34,849 nucleotides of DNA from Paenibacillus brasilensis (GCF_009363115.1 NZ_CP045297.1:1-34849), one strand, 5' to 3'; positions 7,579 through 16,111 are shown, numbered from the stretch's first letter. Numbers and translations are program-made. The notes: a model not told the origin generated them from the letters alone.

Positions 7579-9889
7579 GTCTTCGCAGCAATCTATTCCC
7601 TATTCTGGAGTTACAAAAGACGGTATCTTTCAGCATGGGAAGGAACGCTATTCTAAAACATTTTCTTATGTGGACATTAATTATCAGGTCGGCAAGCAGG
7701 ACGATCAAGAAGAAGTTTTCTCGAAGTATTGCGAATTCCTTAATTTTTTCGATGATAGCGTGAATCTGCAAGTAACTATTGTTAACAAAAGCTTCAATAA
7801 AGATGAATTTGAAAAAAAAGTAGTCGTCCAATCAAGGAATGACCACATGGAGCCTTTTCGCCAAGAGTTTAACGAAATGATTAAAAGGAAGATTTCAGGC
7901 GGCAAAAATGAGATTAAAAAAGAAAAATTTATAACGGTATCAATTGAGTCCATTTCAACCGATGAAGCCCGAAACACCTTTATACGTATGGAGCGTGAAA
8001 CACAGGCTGTCTTTAAACGGATGGGGAGTTCCATTACCGGATTAAACCTGCATGAGAGGCTTGAATTGCTGCATGATGTGTACCGCATGGGGCAAGAAGG
8101 TCATTTTAGTTACGATCCGATTGAGCATAAGCGGAAGGGGCTTATTACAAAAGACCTTATTGCCGCCGATGCACTCACTTTCAAACGTGACCACATGATT
8201 ATAGGTGATAAGTATGCCCGAGCAATTTATATTAAAGACTTGCCCACATTTTTGAATGACAAGTTTCTCAGTGAAATTACAGATTTCAGCTTTAATCTAC
8301 TAACGACAATGAACATTAAATCAGTAGACTCATACAAGGCGCTCAGGATCGTTAAGAAGCAGATCACGGGTATGGAAGCCAATAAGATTGAGTATCAGAA
8401 ACGAAGCCTTAAAAACGGTTATCTGGAGGCGTTCATACCCCATGAGCTAAAGCATTCTCTTACAGAAGCGAATGAATTGCTGGATGATCTTATAAACAAG
8501 AATCAAAAAATGTTCCTGACGAATATTGTTATTGTCCATTTTTCGGATACGCTTGAGGGTTTGAATAAGGATACTAAAGAGATATCAGCCATCGGCAGTA
8601 AATTTTTATGTCAGGTTGGCACGCTGCATTATCAGCAGGAAGATGCTTTGAACTCATGCCTACCGTTTGGCTTGAATTTGCTTAAAATTTCGCGTACTTT
8701 GACCACCGAAAGCACAGCAATTTTCATGCCATTTACCAATCAAGAACTATTTCAAGAGGGCGGCATGTACTATGGACTAAACGCTGTATCGAGGAAGCTC
8801 ATTATGTTTAATCGGCTTTCGCTGGATACACCTAATGGCTTCATCTTGGGAACGCCGGGATCGGGCAAGTCTTTTGCTGCTAAACGGGAAATGGTGAATG
8901 TGTTGCTCAATACCGACGATGACGTAATCATCATTGACCCGGAGCGCGAGTATACACGATTGGTTACCAATTTCAAAGGAGAAGTCATTCATATATCCGC
9001 TGGATCGAAGAATTATATTAATCCACTAGATATGACGATGGACTATGCCGATGATGACGATCCGTTAATGCTCAAATCGGATTTTGTTCTTTCTCTGTGC
9101 GAGGTGATAGTCGGAGGGAGATACGGCCTTACTCCACGAGAAAAGTCGATCATAGATCGCTGCTTGAAGCTGACGTACCACAAATATTTGCAGACGTTTT
9201 CCAAAGATGATATACCGACGCTCATTGATTTCTATGAGCAATTGAAGCTACAGGAAGACCCGGAAGCTATAGAAATAGCTACTGCGCTTGAGCTGTATGT
9301 TAAGGGTAATCTGTCCGTGTTCGCTAATAAAACAAACATTAATATAGATAACCGTTTGGTTTGCTTTGACATCAAGGATTTGGGGAAGCAGCTTAAAACA
9401 ATGGGGATGCTCATTGTGCTGGACCAAATTTGGAATCGAATTACATTGAACCGGGGCAAGGGAAAAAGAACATGGATTTATATTGATGAAATTTATCTGC
9501 TCTTTGCTAATGAATATTCAGCGGCCTTTCTATATGAACTGTACAAACGGGCCAGAAAATGGGGAGGGATTCCGACCGGAATCACCCAAAACGTCGAGGA
9601 CTTGCTTAAATCTGACCTTGCACGAACTATGCTTTCCAATTCTATGTTCCTAATGATGCTCAATCAGGCGAAGTCAGATCGCCGCGAGTTGGCAACCTTG
9701 CTGGATATATCCGAGACACAGCTTAGTTACGTAACGAACGCAGATAGCGGTCAGGGGCTAATGTTCATTGGTAACGGTGAAGGCAAAGGAATAGTTCCTT
9801 TCCATGACGAGTTCCCAAGAGACACAAGATTGTACAAGATGATGACCACTAAGGTAGATGAAGTCAGGGAGGCGGAAAATACAGCGTGA
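7529..9889 (+). CDS. VirB4/TraE-family conjugation ATPase
   Basis: The motor ATPase of the transfer system. The frame extends to 7487, but a GTG at 7529 has AAGGGGGA seven bases before it, giving 786 residues, a normal length. The N-terminal 400 residues form the VirB4 N domain. Walker A is GTPGSGKS at residues 441-448. Walker B is IYIDEIYLLF with D653-E654. Later blocks such as YELYKRARKWGGIPTGITQN and the SNSMFLMMLNQ stretch are typical. It overlaps the end of PrgI and its stop overlaps the next GTG by four bases. It acts at the membrane with the VirB6-like protein and PrgI. Confidence 0.96.
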   Translation: MLLLNKKNAKKKTRIPKSSQQSIPYSGVTKDGIFQHGKERYSKTFSYVDINYQVGKQDDQEEVFSKYCEFLNFFDDSVNLQVTIVNKSFNKDEFEKKVVVQSRNDHMEPFRQEFNEMIKRKISGGKNEIKKEKFITVSIESISTDEARNTFIRMERETQAVFKRMGSSITGLNLHERLELLHDVYRMGQEGHFSYDPIEHKRKGLITKDLIAADALTFKRDHMIIGDKYARAIYIKDLPTFLNDKFLSEITDFSFNLLTTMNIKSVDSYKALRIVKKQITGMEANKIEYQKRSLKNGYLEAFIPHELKHSLTEANELLDDLINKNQKMFLTNIVIVHFSDTLEGLNKDTKEISAIGSKFLCQVGTLHYQQEDALNSCLPFGLNLLKISRTLTTESTAIFMPFTNQELFQEGGMYYGLNAVSRKLIMFNRLSLDTPNGFILGTPGSGKSFAAKREMVNVLLNTDDDVIIIDPEREYTRLVTNFKGEVIHISAGSKNYINPLDMTMDYADDDDPLMLKSDFVLSLCEVIVGGRYGLTPREKSIIDRCLKLTYHKYLQTFSKDDIPTLIDFYEQLKLQEDPEAIEIATALELYVKGNLSVFANKTNINIDNRLVCFDIKDLGKQLKTMGMLIVLDQIWNRITLNRGKGKRTWIYIDEIYLLFANEYSAAFLYELYKRARKWGGIPTGITQNVEDLLKSDLARTMLSNSMFLMMLNQAKSDRRELATLLDISETQLSYVTNADSGQGLMFIGNGEGKGIVPFHDEFPRDTRLYKMMTTKVDEVREAENTA

Positions 9890-11631
9890 AAAGAAGGATT
9901 ATTCGCCGCCATCTAAACCCAAATACTCATGCTACCGTTAAAAATATACACATTAAGCGTGGCCTCAATAACAATATGAAGCTCAACCGGAAAACGCCGT
10001 TGAATCCCTCTCAAACTACTGGAGGGGTTCGGGCAGCATTACGTCATCACATTGCGAGAGAGAGTAAGGAGAAGCTAAAAGCCGTTCCTAGAAAGGCCAT
10101 GAGGCAGCTTAACCGGACCGTTGACCCCCACGATCATGAAGAAGTTCACGAAACCTTGAAGTCTTTGGAGCTACCCAAGGACAGCATTAGGAAAACCCGA
10201 AATGCTTATCTGAATATCAAAAAATCGGCAGACCGTGTACAACAGGTCAATAGATATATTAAAGATCGGCGTTATCGAGTCGAGACCGTTTCGGCGTATC
10301 GGAGGATAAAAGGAAATCGGGTTCCTTCAGCAAGCGCAGCAAATGGAGTCAATAAGATCAAGACATTAAGCAGCAAGTATGTTCCAAAAGGGAAGTATGC
10401 TTCGCTTGGCTTAAAAACAGGGGTGAAAAAGGCTTTTTCCTCTTCTGCTGCATATTTGAAATTTGCTGCTCAACAGATGGTAAAACAACTTATTGCAGCT
10501 GTAGCAGCTAATCCGAAGGCTTGGCTGATCGGGGCCGCAGTTGGGGCAGTTATCTTTTTCCTGATGATGCTTACGAACAGTTTAGGAGGGACGACGACTT
10601 CATCGGCTGGTGCGTTTTTTATGACCGATGAAGAAAATGCTAGACAGTATAAACAGGCTGTCGAACGGCTAAATAATGATTTTCAAGAAAAGATACGTGA
10701 CCTACAAAACAGTAGTGATTACGATGATATCCGAACGGAGTACATGAATGAGGACGGCACAGTACATGTCAATTGGGTTGATTTGTTCGCAGTTTTGGCG
10801 GTTCATTTCGAACAGGATTTAGAAATAACTGACGTGCAGCGCGCGTATATGGAGGAAATTTATAACGAATTTAACGTAATTAAGACCAGTAAACAGACGT
10901 ATACGGTCAGAGAGTGTGATAGAGACGGTTGTACGATTGTAAAGAAAAAGCGCCTTATTATTAAAATCTACTCATATGACATGGAGGACGTTTTTGACAA
11001 AATCGGCTTTAATGATGAACAGCAAGAATGGGCTAGGCGACTTGTTACCTCGGGAGCTATACAGGAGCAATTCCCTGACTTGGCAGAGGAACTTCCGGGT
11101 GGAGTGCCTGACCCCGGATCGGGAAACTTGCCACCGCCTGAATTTGAAGGTGATGTTAGCGAGGCCCGAAAAAAGCTTATAGAAACCGCATTAACTTTGC
11201 AAGGAAAGGTAGGGTATTTCTGGGGAGGTAAGAGCAGCCCCGGATGGAATAACAAATGGGGAACCCCTGTGATGGTAACTGCACCGGGAAGTGAAAAAAC
11301 GGGAACTTTGCAACCCTATGGGTTGGATTGCAGCGGATTTATTGATTGGTCTTTTAAATCGGCTGGCCTTGGCAATGCTTTTTCGGCAGGAGGCACTTCA
11401 TATCAATGGAGTAAAACCTACTCCATCAGGGAAAGTGAAATGATCCCCGGTGACTTGATATTTAAAAATATACCGGGACATGGCGGCATAAACCATATCG
11501 GTATATTTATCGGTAGGGATGGAAAAGGCAAGCCGATCTATGTTCACTGTCAGGGTGGAACAGGCGTTATTGTAAACGGATATAAAGGATTTAAGTACCC
11601 AAGAAGGCCAATAGTATTTTCAGGAGGGTAA
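9886..11631 (+). CDS. NlpC/P60 cell-wall hydrolase of the conjugation system
   Basis: A 581-residue protein, GTG start overlapping the VirB4 stop. Residues 1-190 are very basic and cytoplasmic. One membrane segment lies at about 212-233 (AWLIGAAVGAVIFFLMML), placing the rest outside. A proline-rich linker (PGGVPDPGSGNLPPPEF) leads to an NlpC/P60 domain from about residue 425, with the likely catalytic C482 (GLDCSGF), H537 (NHIGIFIG) and H554 (YVHCQGG). Such enzymes cut peptidoglycan stem peptides to let the channel cross the wall, the VirB1-like role. The region between membrane segment and linker contains two cysteines (ECDRDGC) that could form a disulfide. I see no clear lysozyme-like domain. 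Confidence 0.92.
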   Translation: MKRRIIRRHLNPNTHATVKNIHIKRGLNNNMKLNRKTPLNPSQTTGGVRAALRHHIARESKEKLKAVPRKAMRQLNRTVDPHDHEEVHETLKSLELPKDSIRKTRNAYLNIKKSADRVQQVNRYIKDRRYRVETVSAYRRIKGNRVPSASAANGVNKIKTLSSKYVPKGKYASLGLKTGVKKAFSSSAAYLKFAAQQMVKQLIAAVAANPKAWLIGAAVGAVIFFLMMLTNSLGGTTTSSAGAFFMTDEENARQYKQAVERLNNDFQEKIRDLQNSSDYDDIRTEYMNEDGTVHVNWVDLFAVLAVHFEQDLEITDVQRAYMEEIYNEFNVIKTSKQTYTVRECDRDGCTIVKKKRLIIKIYSYDMEDVFDKIGFNDEQQEWARRLVTSGAIQEQFPDLAEELPGGVPDPGSGNLPPPEFEGDVSEARKKLIETALTLQGKVGYFWGGKSSPGWNNKWGTPVMVTAPGSEKTGTLQPYGLDCSGFIDWSFKSAGLGNAFSAGGTSYQWSKTYSIRESEMIPGDLIFKNIPGHGGINHIGIFIGRDGKGKPIYVHCQGGTGVIVNGYKGFKYPRRPIVFSGG

Positions 11632-11632
11632 T

Positions 11633-12439
11633 ATGAGAAAGCATTTTGTCCTTTTAACAGCACTTATAGTAATTATATTTTCGGCCATTGTTGCTACACC
11701 TGTTCTAGCAGCAGGAGAAGTTCCGTCGCCTTCTACGGCGAAGAAGGCTGTTAAGAAAGGTACTACCTCGCAGAAACCAGCAGCCCAAGCATCCGACAAG
11801 CAGCCGCAGCCAGCTACAGGGACGGAATCCGTTGGACAGGAACAAACAGTCACTACTCTTCAATTAAGTGCAGTTGTTCCAGTAGAATTCAAGCAGACGA
11901 TTCTTGTTAATTTCATTTCTGGAGATAAGGAAAACATAATGGCGCGGCTAGATAGCCCTAACGGTTACTTGTATTCGGAGGAAGACATTAAGCCAGGTAC
12001 TTACAAGGTTGATTTCATCAACATTGTTGGAGAGAATGCCACCGATTACAATATTGAGGCTTCCCATCAGGTAGTGGTCAAAGAGGGAACCGTAACAAAA
12101 TTCACAATGCAATTGGCCTTAAAACCGACTGCCAAGAAGCAGAATATCCCTTCGGAAAAACAAACGAAGGAGCCTACAGAAGAGAGTATGGAGCGTTTAT
12201 TGAACGGGACTAATGAATCCGGTTCTGTTACCACAAATGATACTCAGGTGTCTACAGAAGAAAACATTACGGAACCAGTAGCAGCAACCAAACCAGCCGA
12301 AACACCATCAAAACCCAAATTTACAATAGACCCTACGAAATTAAAAATGATTATATGGGGTGGGATTATCGCTGTGCTTGCCCTTTTGGTCTTTCTCTAT
12401 AAGAAACTCAGTTACAAGCATGATTATTATGACTGCTGA
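11633..12439 (+). CDS. Signal-peptide surface protein of the transfer operon (CD1107/DUF4366-like)
   Basis: A 268-residue exported, membrane-anchored protein. It has a signal peptide (LLTALIVIIFSAIVATPVLA, then AGE), a low-complexity segment rich in Lys, Ala, Gln and Pro, a beta-rich domain around residues 75-165 (VVPVEFKQTILVNFISGD, DIKPGTYKVDFINI), a Thr/Glu-rich linker and a C-terminal membrane segment (MIIWGGIIAVLALLVFLYK) with a short basic tail. The layout and its position after the NlpC/P60 gene match the CD1107-type proteins of Tn1549-like elements. It starts two bases after the preceding stop. It could be a wall-spanning part of the channel or an adhesin (inference). Confidence 0.75.
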   Translation: MRKHFVLLTALIVIIFSAIVATPVLAAGEVPSPSTAKKAVKKGTTSQKPAAQASDKQPQPATGTESVGQEQTVTTLQLSAVVPVEFKQTILVNFISGDKENIMARLDSPNGYLYSEEDIKPGTYKVDFINIVGENATDYNIEASHQVVVKEGTVTKFTMQLALKPTAKKQNIPSEKQTKEPTEESMERLLNGTNESGSVTTNDTQVSTEENITEPVAATKPAETPSKPKFTIDPTKLKMIIWGGIIAVLALLVFLYKKLSYKHDYYDC

Positions 12440-12466
12440 TCAATAAAATTAGGAGGAATATTATTT

Positions 12467-12766
12467 ATGGATGATAAATTGCTAAAGCTTCTGGAGAAAG
12501 AAGAGTCGCTAAAAGTGAAAAAGGAGAAGATTGAGGAAGACTTACGGAAGTTAGGCAAGCAGATCAAGGAAGTTGAACATCAGCAAAAAGTAAGGAATAT
12601 TGAGGATACTATAGTGGTTTTGAGTGATTACGGCATTAGTTTAAATGACGTAATCAAAGAGATTAAACAGGGGAGATTCGACCACTTGAAAAAGGATTCG
12701 CAACCTGACGGAAATTCTCCGGGGCAATTTGCCACCATTCCTGACCAAAACGGAATGAACGGCTAA
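12467..12766 (+). CDS. Small coiled-coil protein (DUF4315-like)
   Basis: A 99-residue soluble protein, the last gene of the transfer operon, with AGGAGGAA before the ATG. Residues 1-45 are a charged coiled coil (LLEKEESLKVKKEKIEEDLR). A short helix follows (SDYGISLNDVIKEIKQGRF) and the end is polar and disordered. Small coiled-coil proteins of the DUF4315 type occupy this position in Tn1549-type operons; the resemblance is by pattern and I am not certain of the family. The transcript ends at the terminator 20 bases downstream. Confidence 0.7.
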   Translation: MDDKLLKLLEKEESLKVKKEKIEEDLRKLGKQIKEVEHQQKVRNIEDTIVVLSDYGISLNDVIKEIKQGRFDHLKKDSQPDGNSPGQFATIPDQNGMNG

Positions 12767-12770
12767 TCGG

Positions 12771-12874
12771 TGTACTCAATATTCCGGATGGCCACGACTG
12801 ATCGGCGTGGTCATCCTTGTTTTTTGTACACATAAAAGTCGTCCAGATCTCACTGGCAGCTCTTATTTTGTACT
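12771..12874 (+). repeat. TGTACA composite intergenic element, copy C (partial)
   Basis: TGTACT at 12771, TGTACA at 12825 and TGTACT at 12869, all in direct orientation. The last two are exactly 44 bases apart, as in copies A and B, and share the inner CAGCTC (12857). An inverted third motif expected near 12915 is degenerate. From here to 13039 the sequence is AT-rich and I see no gene. Confidence 0.6.
12786..12825 (+). terminator. Terminator of the transfer operon
   Basis: An 11-bp stem (GGATGGCCACG with CGTGGTCATCC, one G-U pair on this strand) around a nine-base loop, followed by TTGTTTTTT. It sits 20 bases after the last transfer gene. Confidence 0.85.
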
Positions 12875-13038
12875 CATTTAAAAGCATGAAGTTTAAGCCG
12901 GGATGAAATTTTTTACACCACATGAAGCTTATTGACTTATAAAATATTACATTTTTTGACTTTCGAATGTATTTTTATTTCATATAAGGAATTTTATAGA
13001 TATCGTGATATAATCATAACCGTTATGGGTCAGGGTAA

Positions 13039-13221
13039 TTAGTTTTGCATAGGGCTGGGCGATTTAGGTTGGAAGATTCGATTGTACTGATTAATAAGTT
13101 CGTCCAAAAACATTGACTGCTCAAGTACGCAAGCATGTCCGAAACCATACTGTTCGTACAAATCATGAAGCTGCTGTCGTGCAGCTTCTAACTGTTCATT
13201 TAACGTTTCATCGGTTTTCAT
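13039..13221 (-). CDS. Spo0E-like aspartyl-phosphate phosphatase
   Basis: A 60-residue protein with the Spo0E family pattern: a first helix (LEAARQQLHDLYEQYG) and a second helix carrying the signature S-x-x-L-D-x-L-I-x-x-Y (SMFLDELINQY). Known members dephosphorylate Spo0A~P and so delay sporulation. Its SD is a perfect AGGAGGGAG before the ATG at 13221. A promoter-like pair lies upstream (see 13265-13293). It is one of two Spo0E-like genes here, the other at 16962. A plasmid-borne copy could hold the host in vegetative growth while transfer proceeds (inference). Confidence 0.85.
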   Translation of the reverse strand: MKTDETLNEQLEAARQQLHDLYEQYGFGHACVLEQSMFLDELINQYNRIFQPKSPSPMQN

Positions 13222-13264
13222 TCATACTCCCTCCTAATCTATTTCATTTTAGGATGGAATGAAC

Positions 13265-13293
13265 AAATATGAGCTATCGAATTTTTCGGTCAA
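13265..13293 (-). promoter_or_regulatory. Probable promoter of the Spo0E-like gene
   Basis: Reading the minus strand, a -35 TTGACC (13293-13288) and a -10 ATATTT (13270-13265) are 17 bases apart, upstream of the AGGAGGGAG ribosome site. Confidence 0.45.
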
Positions 13294-13310
13294 AATTCCA
13301 CAAAAGAAAA

Positions 13311-13338
13311 CAAAAAAAGGCCAGCATTTAAGCTGGCC
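13311..13338 (-). terminator. Terminator of the receptor-peptide operon
   Basis: GGCCAGC (13319-13325) pairs with GCTGGCC (13332-13338). On the minus strand the stem is followed by a T-run from 13318 down to 13311. It lies about 20 bases past the peptide gene. Confidence 0.9.
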
Positions 13339-13356
13339 CAAATGGTAACACTCGAA

Positions 13357-13482
13357 TTACGCACCGCCGATGATTCCAGTTGGAGAAATCGTTCCATGAC
13401 CTTGAGTCGGAGCTTGGATTGGTACTGCGAATACCAATAAGAAGCTAGTCATTGCTAAAAGTAAAGCCATTTTTTTGATCAT
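13357..13482 (-). CDS. Secreted signalling-peptide precursor (Phr/AloP-like)
   Basis: A 41-residue ORF with an excellent SD (AGGAGGTG at 13493-13500) before the ATG at 13482; the longer frame to 13593 lies inside the receptor gene and is not needed. The N-terminus is a signal peptide (MIKK, then ALLLAMTSFLLVFAV and a likely cut after IQA), leaving about 17 residues that begin PTQGHGT and end in IIGGA. It overlaps the end of the RRNPP-type receptor gene by 38 bases in another frame and shares its terminator. Receptor followed by overlapping peptide gene is the standard layout of Rap-Phr, NprR-NprX and Paenibacillus AloR-AloP cassettes. The mature peptide is unknown; the part around QGHGT is one candidate (inference). 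Confidence 0.85.
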   Translation of the reverse strand: MIKKMALLLAMTSFLLVFAVPIQAPTQGHGTISPTGIIGGA

Positions 13483-14821
13483 TTTTTTCCCACACCTCCT
13501 GTGACAATTTTTCGTATTGCTCCAGTATTTCAGGGTCTGCACAAGCTCTGAAACGATCAAACAAACCTGAGCAAGTATGAGCGAGTTGTGCATTATTTAT
13601 TTTATCAGATTTTGCCAATGCGCATATTAAACATTTGAAACCATATGGATATCTTCCTTTAATTAGGTTGTACTTGGCTAACTTGTACCAAAACCGTGCT
13701 GCTTCCTCCGGCAAGACTTGCTGAGTATACAAGTCAGTAGACGTTGGCTCCTGATAAGCAGCAATTTGAGGTTCAAAGCGTTCCAGGATATGATCTACAT
13801 CCAGATTATACCGATTGGCAGCTTCTACGATGTTTAAGAGTTCGGCAAAAACTTCGTCTTTGGCCTCCATATACTCTACATATTCGGGTATGACAGTATG
13901 ATCCCCGGCCATCAGTCGATTTACGCACAAATTGATTTTTGCCCATCCTTGAAACAAGCCAATCCAATGTTGTGTTTCCGGATCACTTTCCTTTACCCAA
14001 CTTAAATCAGCATGAGCCTGGATATATTTAAGACCTGTTACGTAATCCCCCTGAGCATGACAAACGGCTGCACACAACAGGTCAGCATAAGCTATATATA
14101 CAAAAAGTGGCCTGCTTGGTTTCTTTTGTTCGTCACGATTCAATTTATACTGAATTTTCGCTCTACGTTTCATTTCTCGGGCCAAATCGTATACCGTATC
14201 CCAATGGTTCAGTGATCGGTGTATGTTTGCTAAATCTTTTAAAGCATCTAATTGATCTATCTCATCTAAGCGATCAACAAAAGGGGCAAATTCAATAGCT
14301 GCTTGAAGATTGACAGCCCTATCATCGCCAATGTTGATTGTGAACAATCGGTATTGGCACACAGCGAGCCTTTCTGAATGTTGATGCCTCTCGTTTCCAG
14401 CCACCTTTTTATAAAGAAAGGCCGCTGCTTCGTTGTAACCGTCTTTAAAAGACTCTTCCGCTACTTTAAAGAGCAAAGGGGGGTAGAATACATTGTCCAA
14501 TGAAAGATATACCACTCGCTGTAAGCAATCCAGCTTATTCAACTTCACGCATCGGCGCAAGAAAGGCCCGATTTTTCGCCAGTTGAGAGGTGATCCTTCG
14601 ATACATTCCTCAACATATCGGTCATAGAAATAGTCAGGGGGTAAATTCATCCCGGCAGTAATACGATCTAACTGATTCACTGAAATGGATCGGTTACCTA
14701 TTACAATGCCACTCACTGTACCTGGATTCATGCCCGTAATGTGTCCAAACTCAGTCTTGCTCATGCCTTCTCGTTCTAGATATTGTTCCAATTCTGCTCT
14801 GATCGTGGGTGTAGGATTCAT
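13445..14821 (-). CDS. RRNPP-type peptide receptor / transcriptional regulator
   Basis: A 458-residue regulator. Residues 5-60 form an XRE-type HTH (LEREGMSKTEFGHITGMNPG, SVNQLDRITAGMNLP). The rest is all-helical and resembles the tetratricopeptide repeats of Rap, NprR and PlcR (for example EESFKDGYNEAAAFLYKKVA, ALKDLANIHRSLNHWDTVYD, FWYKLAKYNLIKGRYPYGFK). In this family a re-imported peptide binds the TPR domain and changes DNA binding. The adjacent peptide gene supports this. The ATG at 14821 has AAGGGTGG upstream on the minus strand. The gene is preceded by a promoter with an 8-bp inverted repeat, probably its own operator. Targets may include the transfer or Spo0E-like genes (inference). 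Confidence 0.88.
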   Translation of the reverse strand: MNPTPTIRAELEQYLEREGMSKTEFGHITGMNPGTVSGIVIGNRSISVNQLDRITAGMNLPPDYFYDRYVEECIEGSPLNWRKIGPFLRRCVKLNKLDCLQRVVYLSLDNVFYPPLLFKVAEESFKDGYNEAAAFLYKKVAGNERHQHSERLAVCQYRLFTINIGDDRAVNLQAAIEFAPFVDRLDEIDQLDALKDLANIHRSLNHWDTVYDLAREMKRRAKIQYKLNRDEQKKPSRPLFVYIAYADLLCAAVCHAQGDYVTGLKYIQAHADLSWVKESDPETQHWIGLFQGWAKINLCVNRLMAGDHTVIPEYVEYMEAKDEVFAELLNIVEAANRYNLDVDHILERFEPQIAAYQEPTSTDLYTQQVLPEEAARFWYKLAKYNLIKGRYPYGFKCLICALAKSDKINNAQLAHTCSGLFDRFRACADPEILEQYEKLSQEVWEKNDQKNGFTFSND

Positions 14822-14840
14822 AATAATACCACCCTTTCAC

Positions 14841-14891
14841 TGTGAACTCACGGTATATGATACTTATAAAAGTAAATAAGATAGTTCACAA
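14841..14891 (-). promoter_or_regulatory. Promoter and operator of the RRNPP gene
   Basis: On the minus strand, -35 TTGTGA (14891-14886) and -10 TATAAG (14868-14863) are 17 bases apart. TGTGAACT (14841-14848) and AGTTCACA (14883-14890) form an exact inverted repeat, one arm over the -35 and one just after the expected start site, a likely autoregulatory operator that could loop or bind a dimer. Confidence 0.6.
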
Positions 14892-15003
14892 ATTTATAAT
14901 ATAATAGAATGTTTGACTAACTATAATAATAACATTTCTTGGAACAACAATAAATACTGCTATTTTATTGAATTTTTATATTAATACTAGGAGAGTATTC
15001 GAC

Positions 15004-15453
15004 ATGAAAGATATTGGCATGACGAGAAATATAGATGCTTTAGGGCGCATCTTAATTCCCAAAGAGATACTAATTACATGCAATATTCAACCTTGTGATA
15101 TCATCGAATTTTTTGTAGATGAAGAAAACGGGGTAGTTGCCTTTGAATATAGCACCCAATCCTGCAAATTTTGCGGATCACGAGAGGAATTAACCTACTT
15201 TAAAAGCAGACTTATATGTGAGGAATGTAGGTATCTGATTAAAAATGGAGGCACATCCAAAACTAGAATTCCACCAAAACGAATTGCACCATCAAAAGAA
15301 ATAACGATTCAACTGCTGAGATTTTTGATGATGGAATATCCAAATGCTACACAACAGCAGTACGCGGATAGGCTTGGAATATCACAAGCCCGTGTAAGTC
15401 AACTCATACAATCGTTCTTAAAGCGTCCAGACGTTAAAAAAAACAATAGCTAG
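15004..15453 (+). CDS. AbrB/SpoVT-type regulator with zinc ribbon and C-terminal HTH
   Basis: The start is the ATG at 15004, behind AGGAGAG; the frame opens at 14968 but that part is unsupported. The 149-residue protein has an AbrB/SpoVT swapped-hairpin domain at residues 1-48 (GMTRNIDALGRILIPKEIL, VDEENGVVAFEY), then a zinc ribbon with two C-x2-C pairs (CKFC and CEEC, about 20 residues apart), then a C-terminal helical part with an HTH-like segment (QQQYADRLGISQARVSQLI). AbrB relatives are transition-state regulators. The next gene is a shorter paralogue with the same first two domains, so this is a tandem duplication. The extra HTH makes a double DNA-binding protein. Confidence 0.88.
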   Translation: MKDIGMTRNIDALGRILIPKEILITCNIQPCDIIEFFVDEENGVVAFEYSTQSCKFCGSREELTYFKSRLICEECRYLIKNGGTSKTRIPPKRIAPSKEITIQLLRFLMMEYPNATQQQYADRLGISQARVSQLIQSFLKRPDVKKNNS

Positions 15454-15468
15454 AAAGTAGGAAATCTC

Positions 15469-15723
15469 TTGAAAAACACAGGCATGAGACGCTCATTAGA
15501 TTTCTATGGTCGCATTGTCATACCCAAAGAAATGCGGGTTTCAATGGGATTCAATTTGGGTGATTCTGTGGAATATTTTTTTGATAATGAAACGGGAGTT
15601 GTAACCTTGCAAAAGAGCAACGATGTTTCCTGTAAAATATGTGGCTCCATAGAAGAACTAACCTATTTTAATAAATCATTTTTATGCAAAGAATGTATCG
15701 TTGAATTGAAGGGGGATTTATGA
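15469..15723 (+). CDS. AbrB/SpoVT-type regulator with zinc ribbon (short paralogue)
   Basis: A TTG-started, 84-residue protein 15 bases after the preceding gene and probably cotranscribed. It has the AbrB-type domain (GMRRSLDFYGRIVIPKEMR, FDNETGVVTLQ) and the same zinc ribbon (CKIC and CKEC around the shared GSIEELTYF element), but no C-terminal HTH. It could dimerise with the longer paralogue and modulate it (inference). A terminator follows at 15755. Confidence 0.87.
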   Translation: MKNTGMRRSLDFYGRIVIPKEMRVSMGFNLGDSVEYFFDNETGVVTLQKSNDVSCKICGSIEELTYFNKSFLCKECIVELKGDL

Positions 15724-15754
15724 ATAAATAGATAAAGATAATACCCGGAAAAGT

Positions 15755-15786
15755 AAAGGCCACCTGCGTATGCAAGTGGCCTTTTG
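15755..15786 (+). terminator. Terminator after the AbrB-like pair
   Basis: AAAGGCCAC (15755-15763) pairs exactly with GTGGCCTTT (15776-15784), followed by a short T-run. It can also act for the convergent membrane-protein gene at 15802-16074. Confidence 0.85.
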
Positions 15787-15801
15787 CTTGCGGATTATTC
15801 G

Positions 15802-16074
15802 CTAACGGGATACATTTTTTTTGGATTTTGTCCAAGAAGTGATAAGCCAAATATGAAACGGGATTGACAGCAAAGAGTAGACAGAAAAAAAGAGATTGAA
15901 TATCGTCTTATGTTCAAAAGTTTGCGTTTGAATGAAATTGCAAAATAGATATATAACCACGGCTGCTATAAAGACATTTTTGTTGTAAGAGTCGTCGTTC
16001 TTTCTGATCCTCAAGATTACCGCATGAAGCCACGCTATAAAGGACAATACAGACAAGGTAATGATGATTGCCAT
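15802..16074 (-). CDS. Small three-span membrane protein, function unknown
   Basis: A 90-residue protein with three hydrophobic segments (IIITLSVLSFIAWLHAVIL, VFIAAVVIYLFCNFI, IFNLFFSVYSLLSIPFHIWL) and a basic tail (TKSKKNVSR). The ATG at 16074 has AAGGGAG upstream on the minus strand, and TATAAT lies just before that. I do not recognise a family. It is on the same strand as, and downstream of, the structured RNA candidate at 16270-16915, separated from it by the TGTACA element, so an RNA-protein relation is conceivable but untested. Confidence 0.7.
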   Translation of the reverse strand: MAIIITLSVLSFIAWLHAVILRIRKNDDSYNKNVFIAAVVIYLFCNFIQTQTFEHKTIFNLFFSVYSLLSIPFHIWLITSWTKSKKNVSR

Positions 16075-16111
16075 TTTTTCACGCTCCCTTCTATTATAAT
16101 ATACCCATTTA

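Noticed and set aside
13483..13593. Longer N-terminus for the peptide precursor
   Set aside because: The extra 37 codons lie inside the receptor gene in another frame, while the AGGAGGTG site directly precedes the ATG at 13482, which starts a normal signal peptide.
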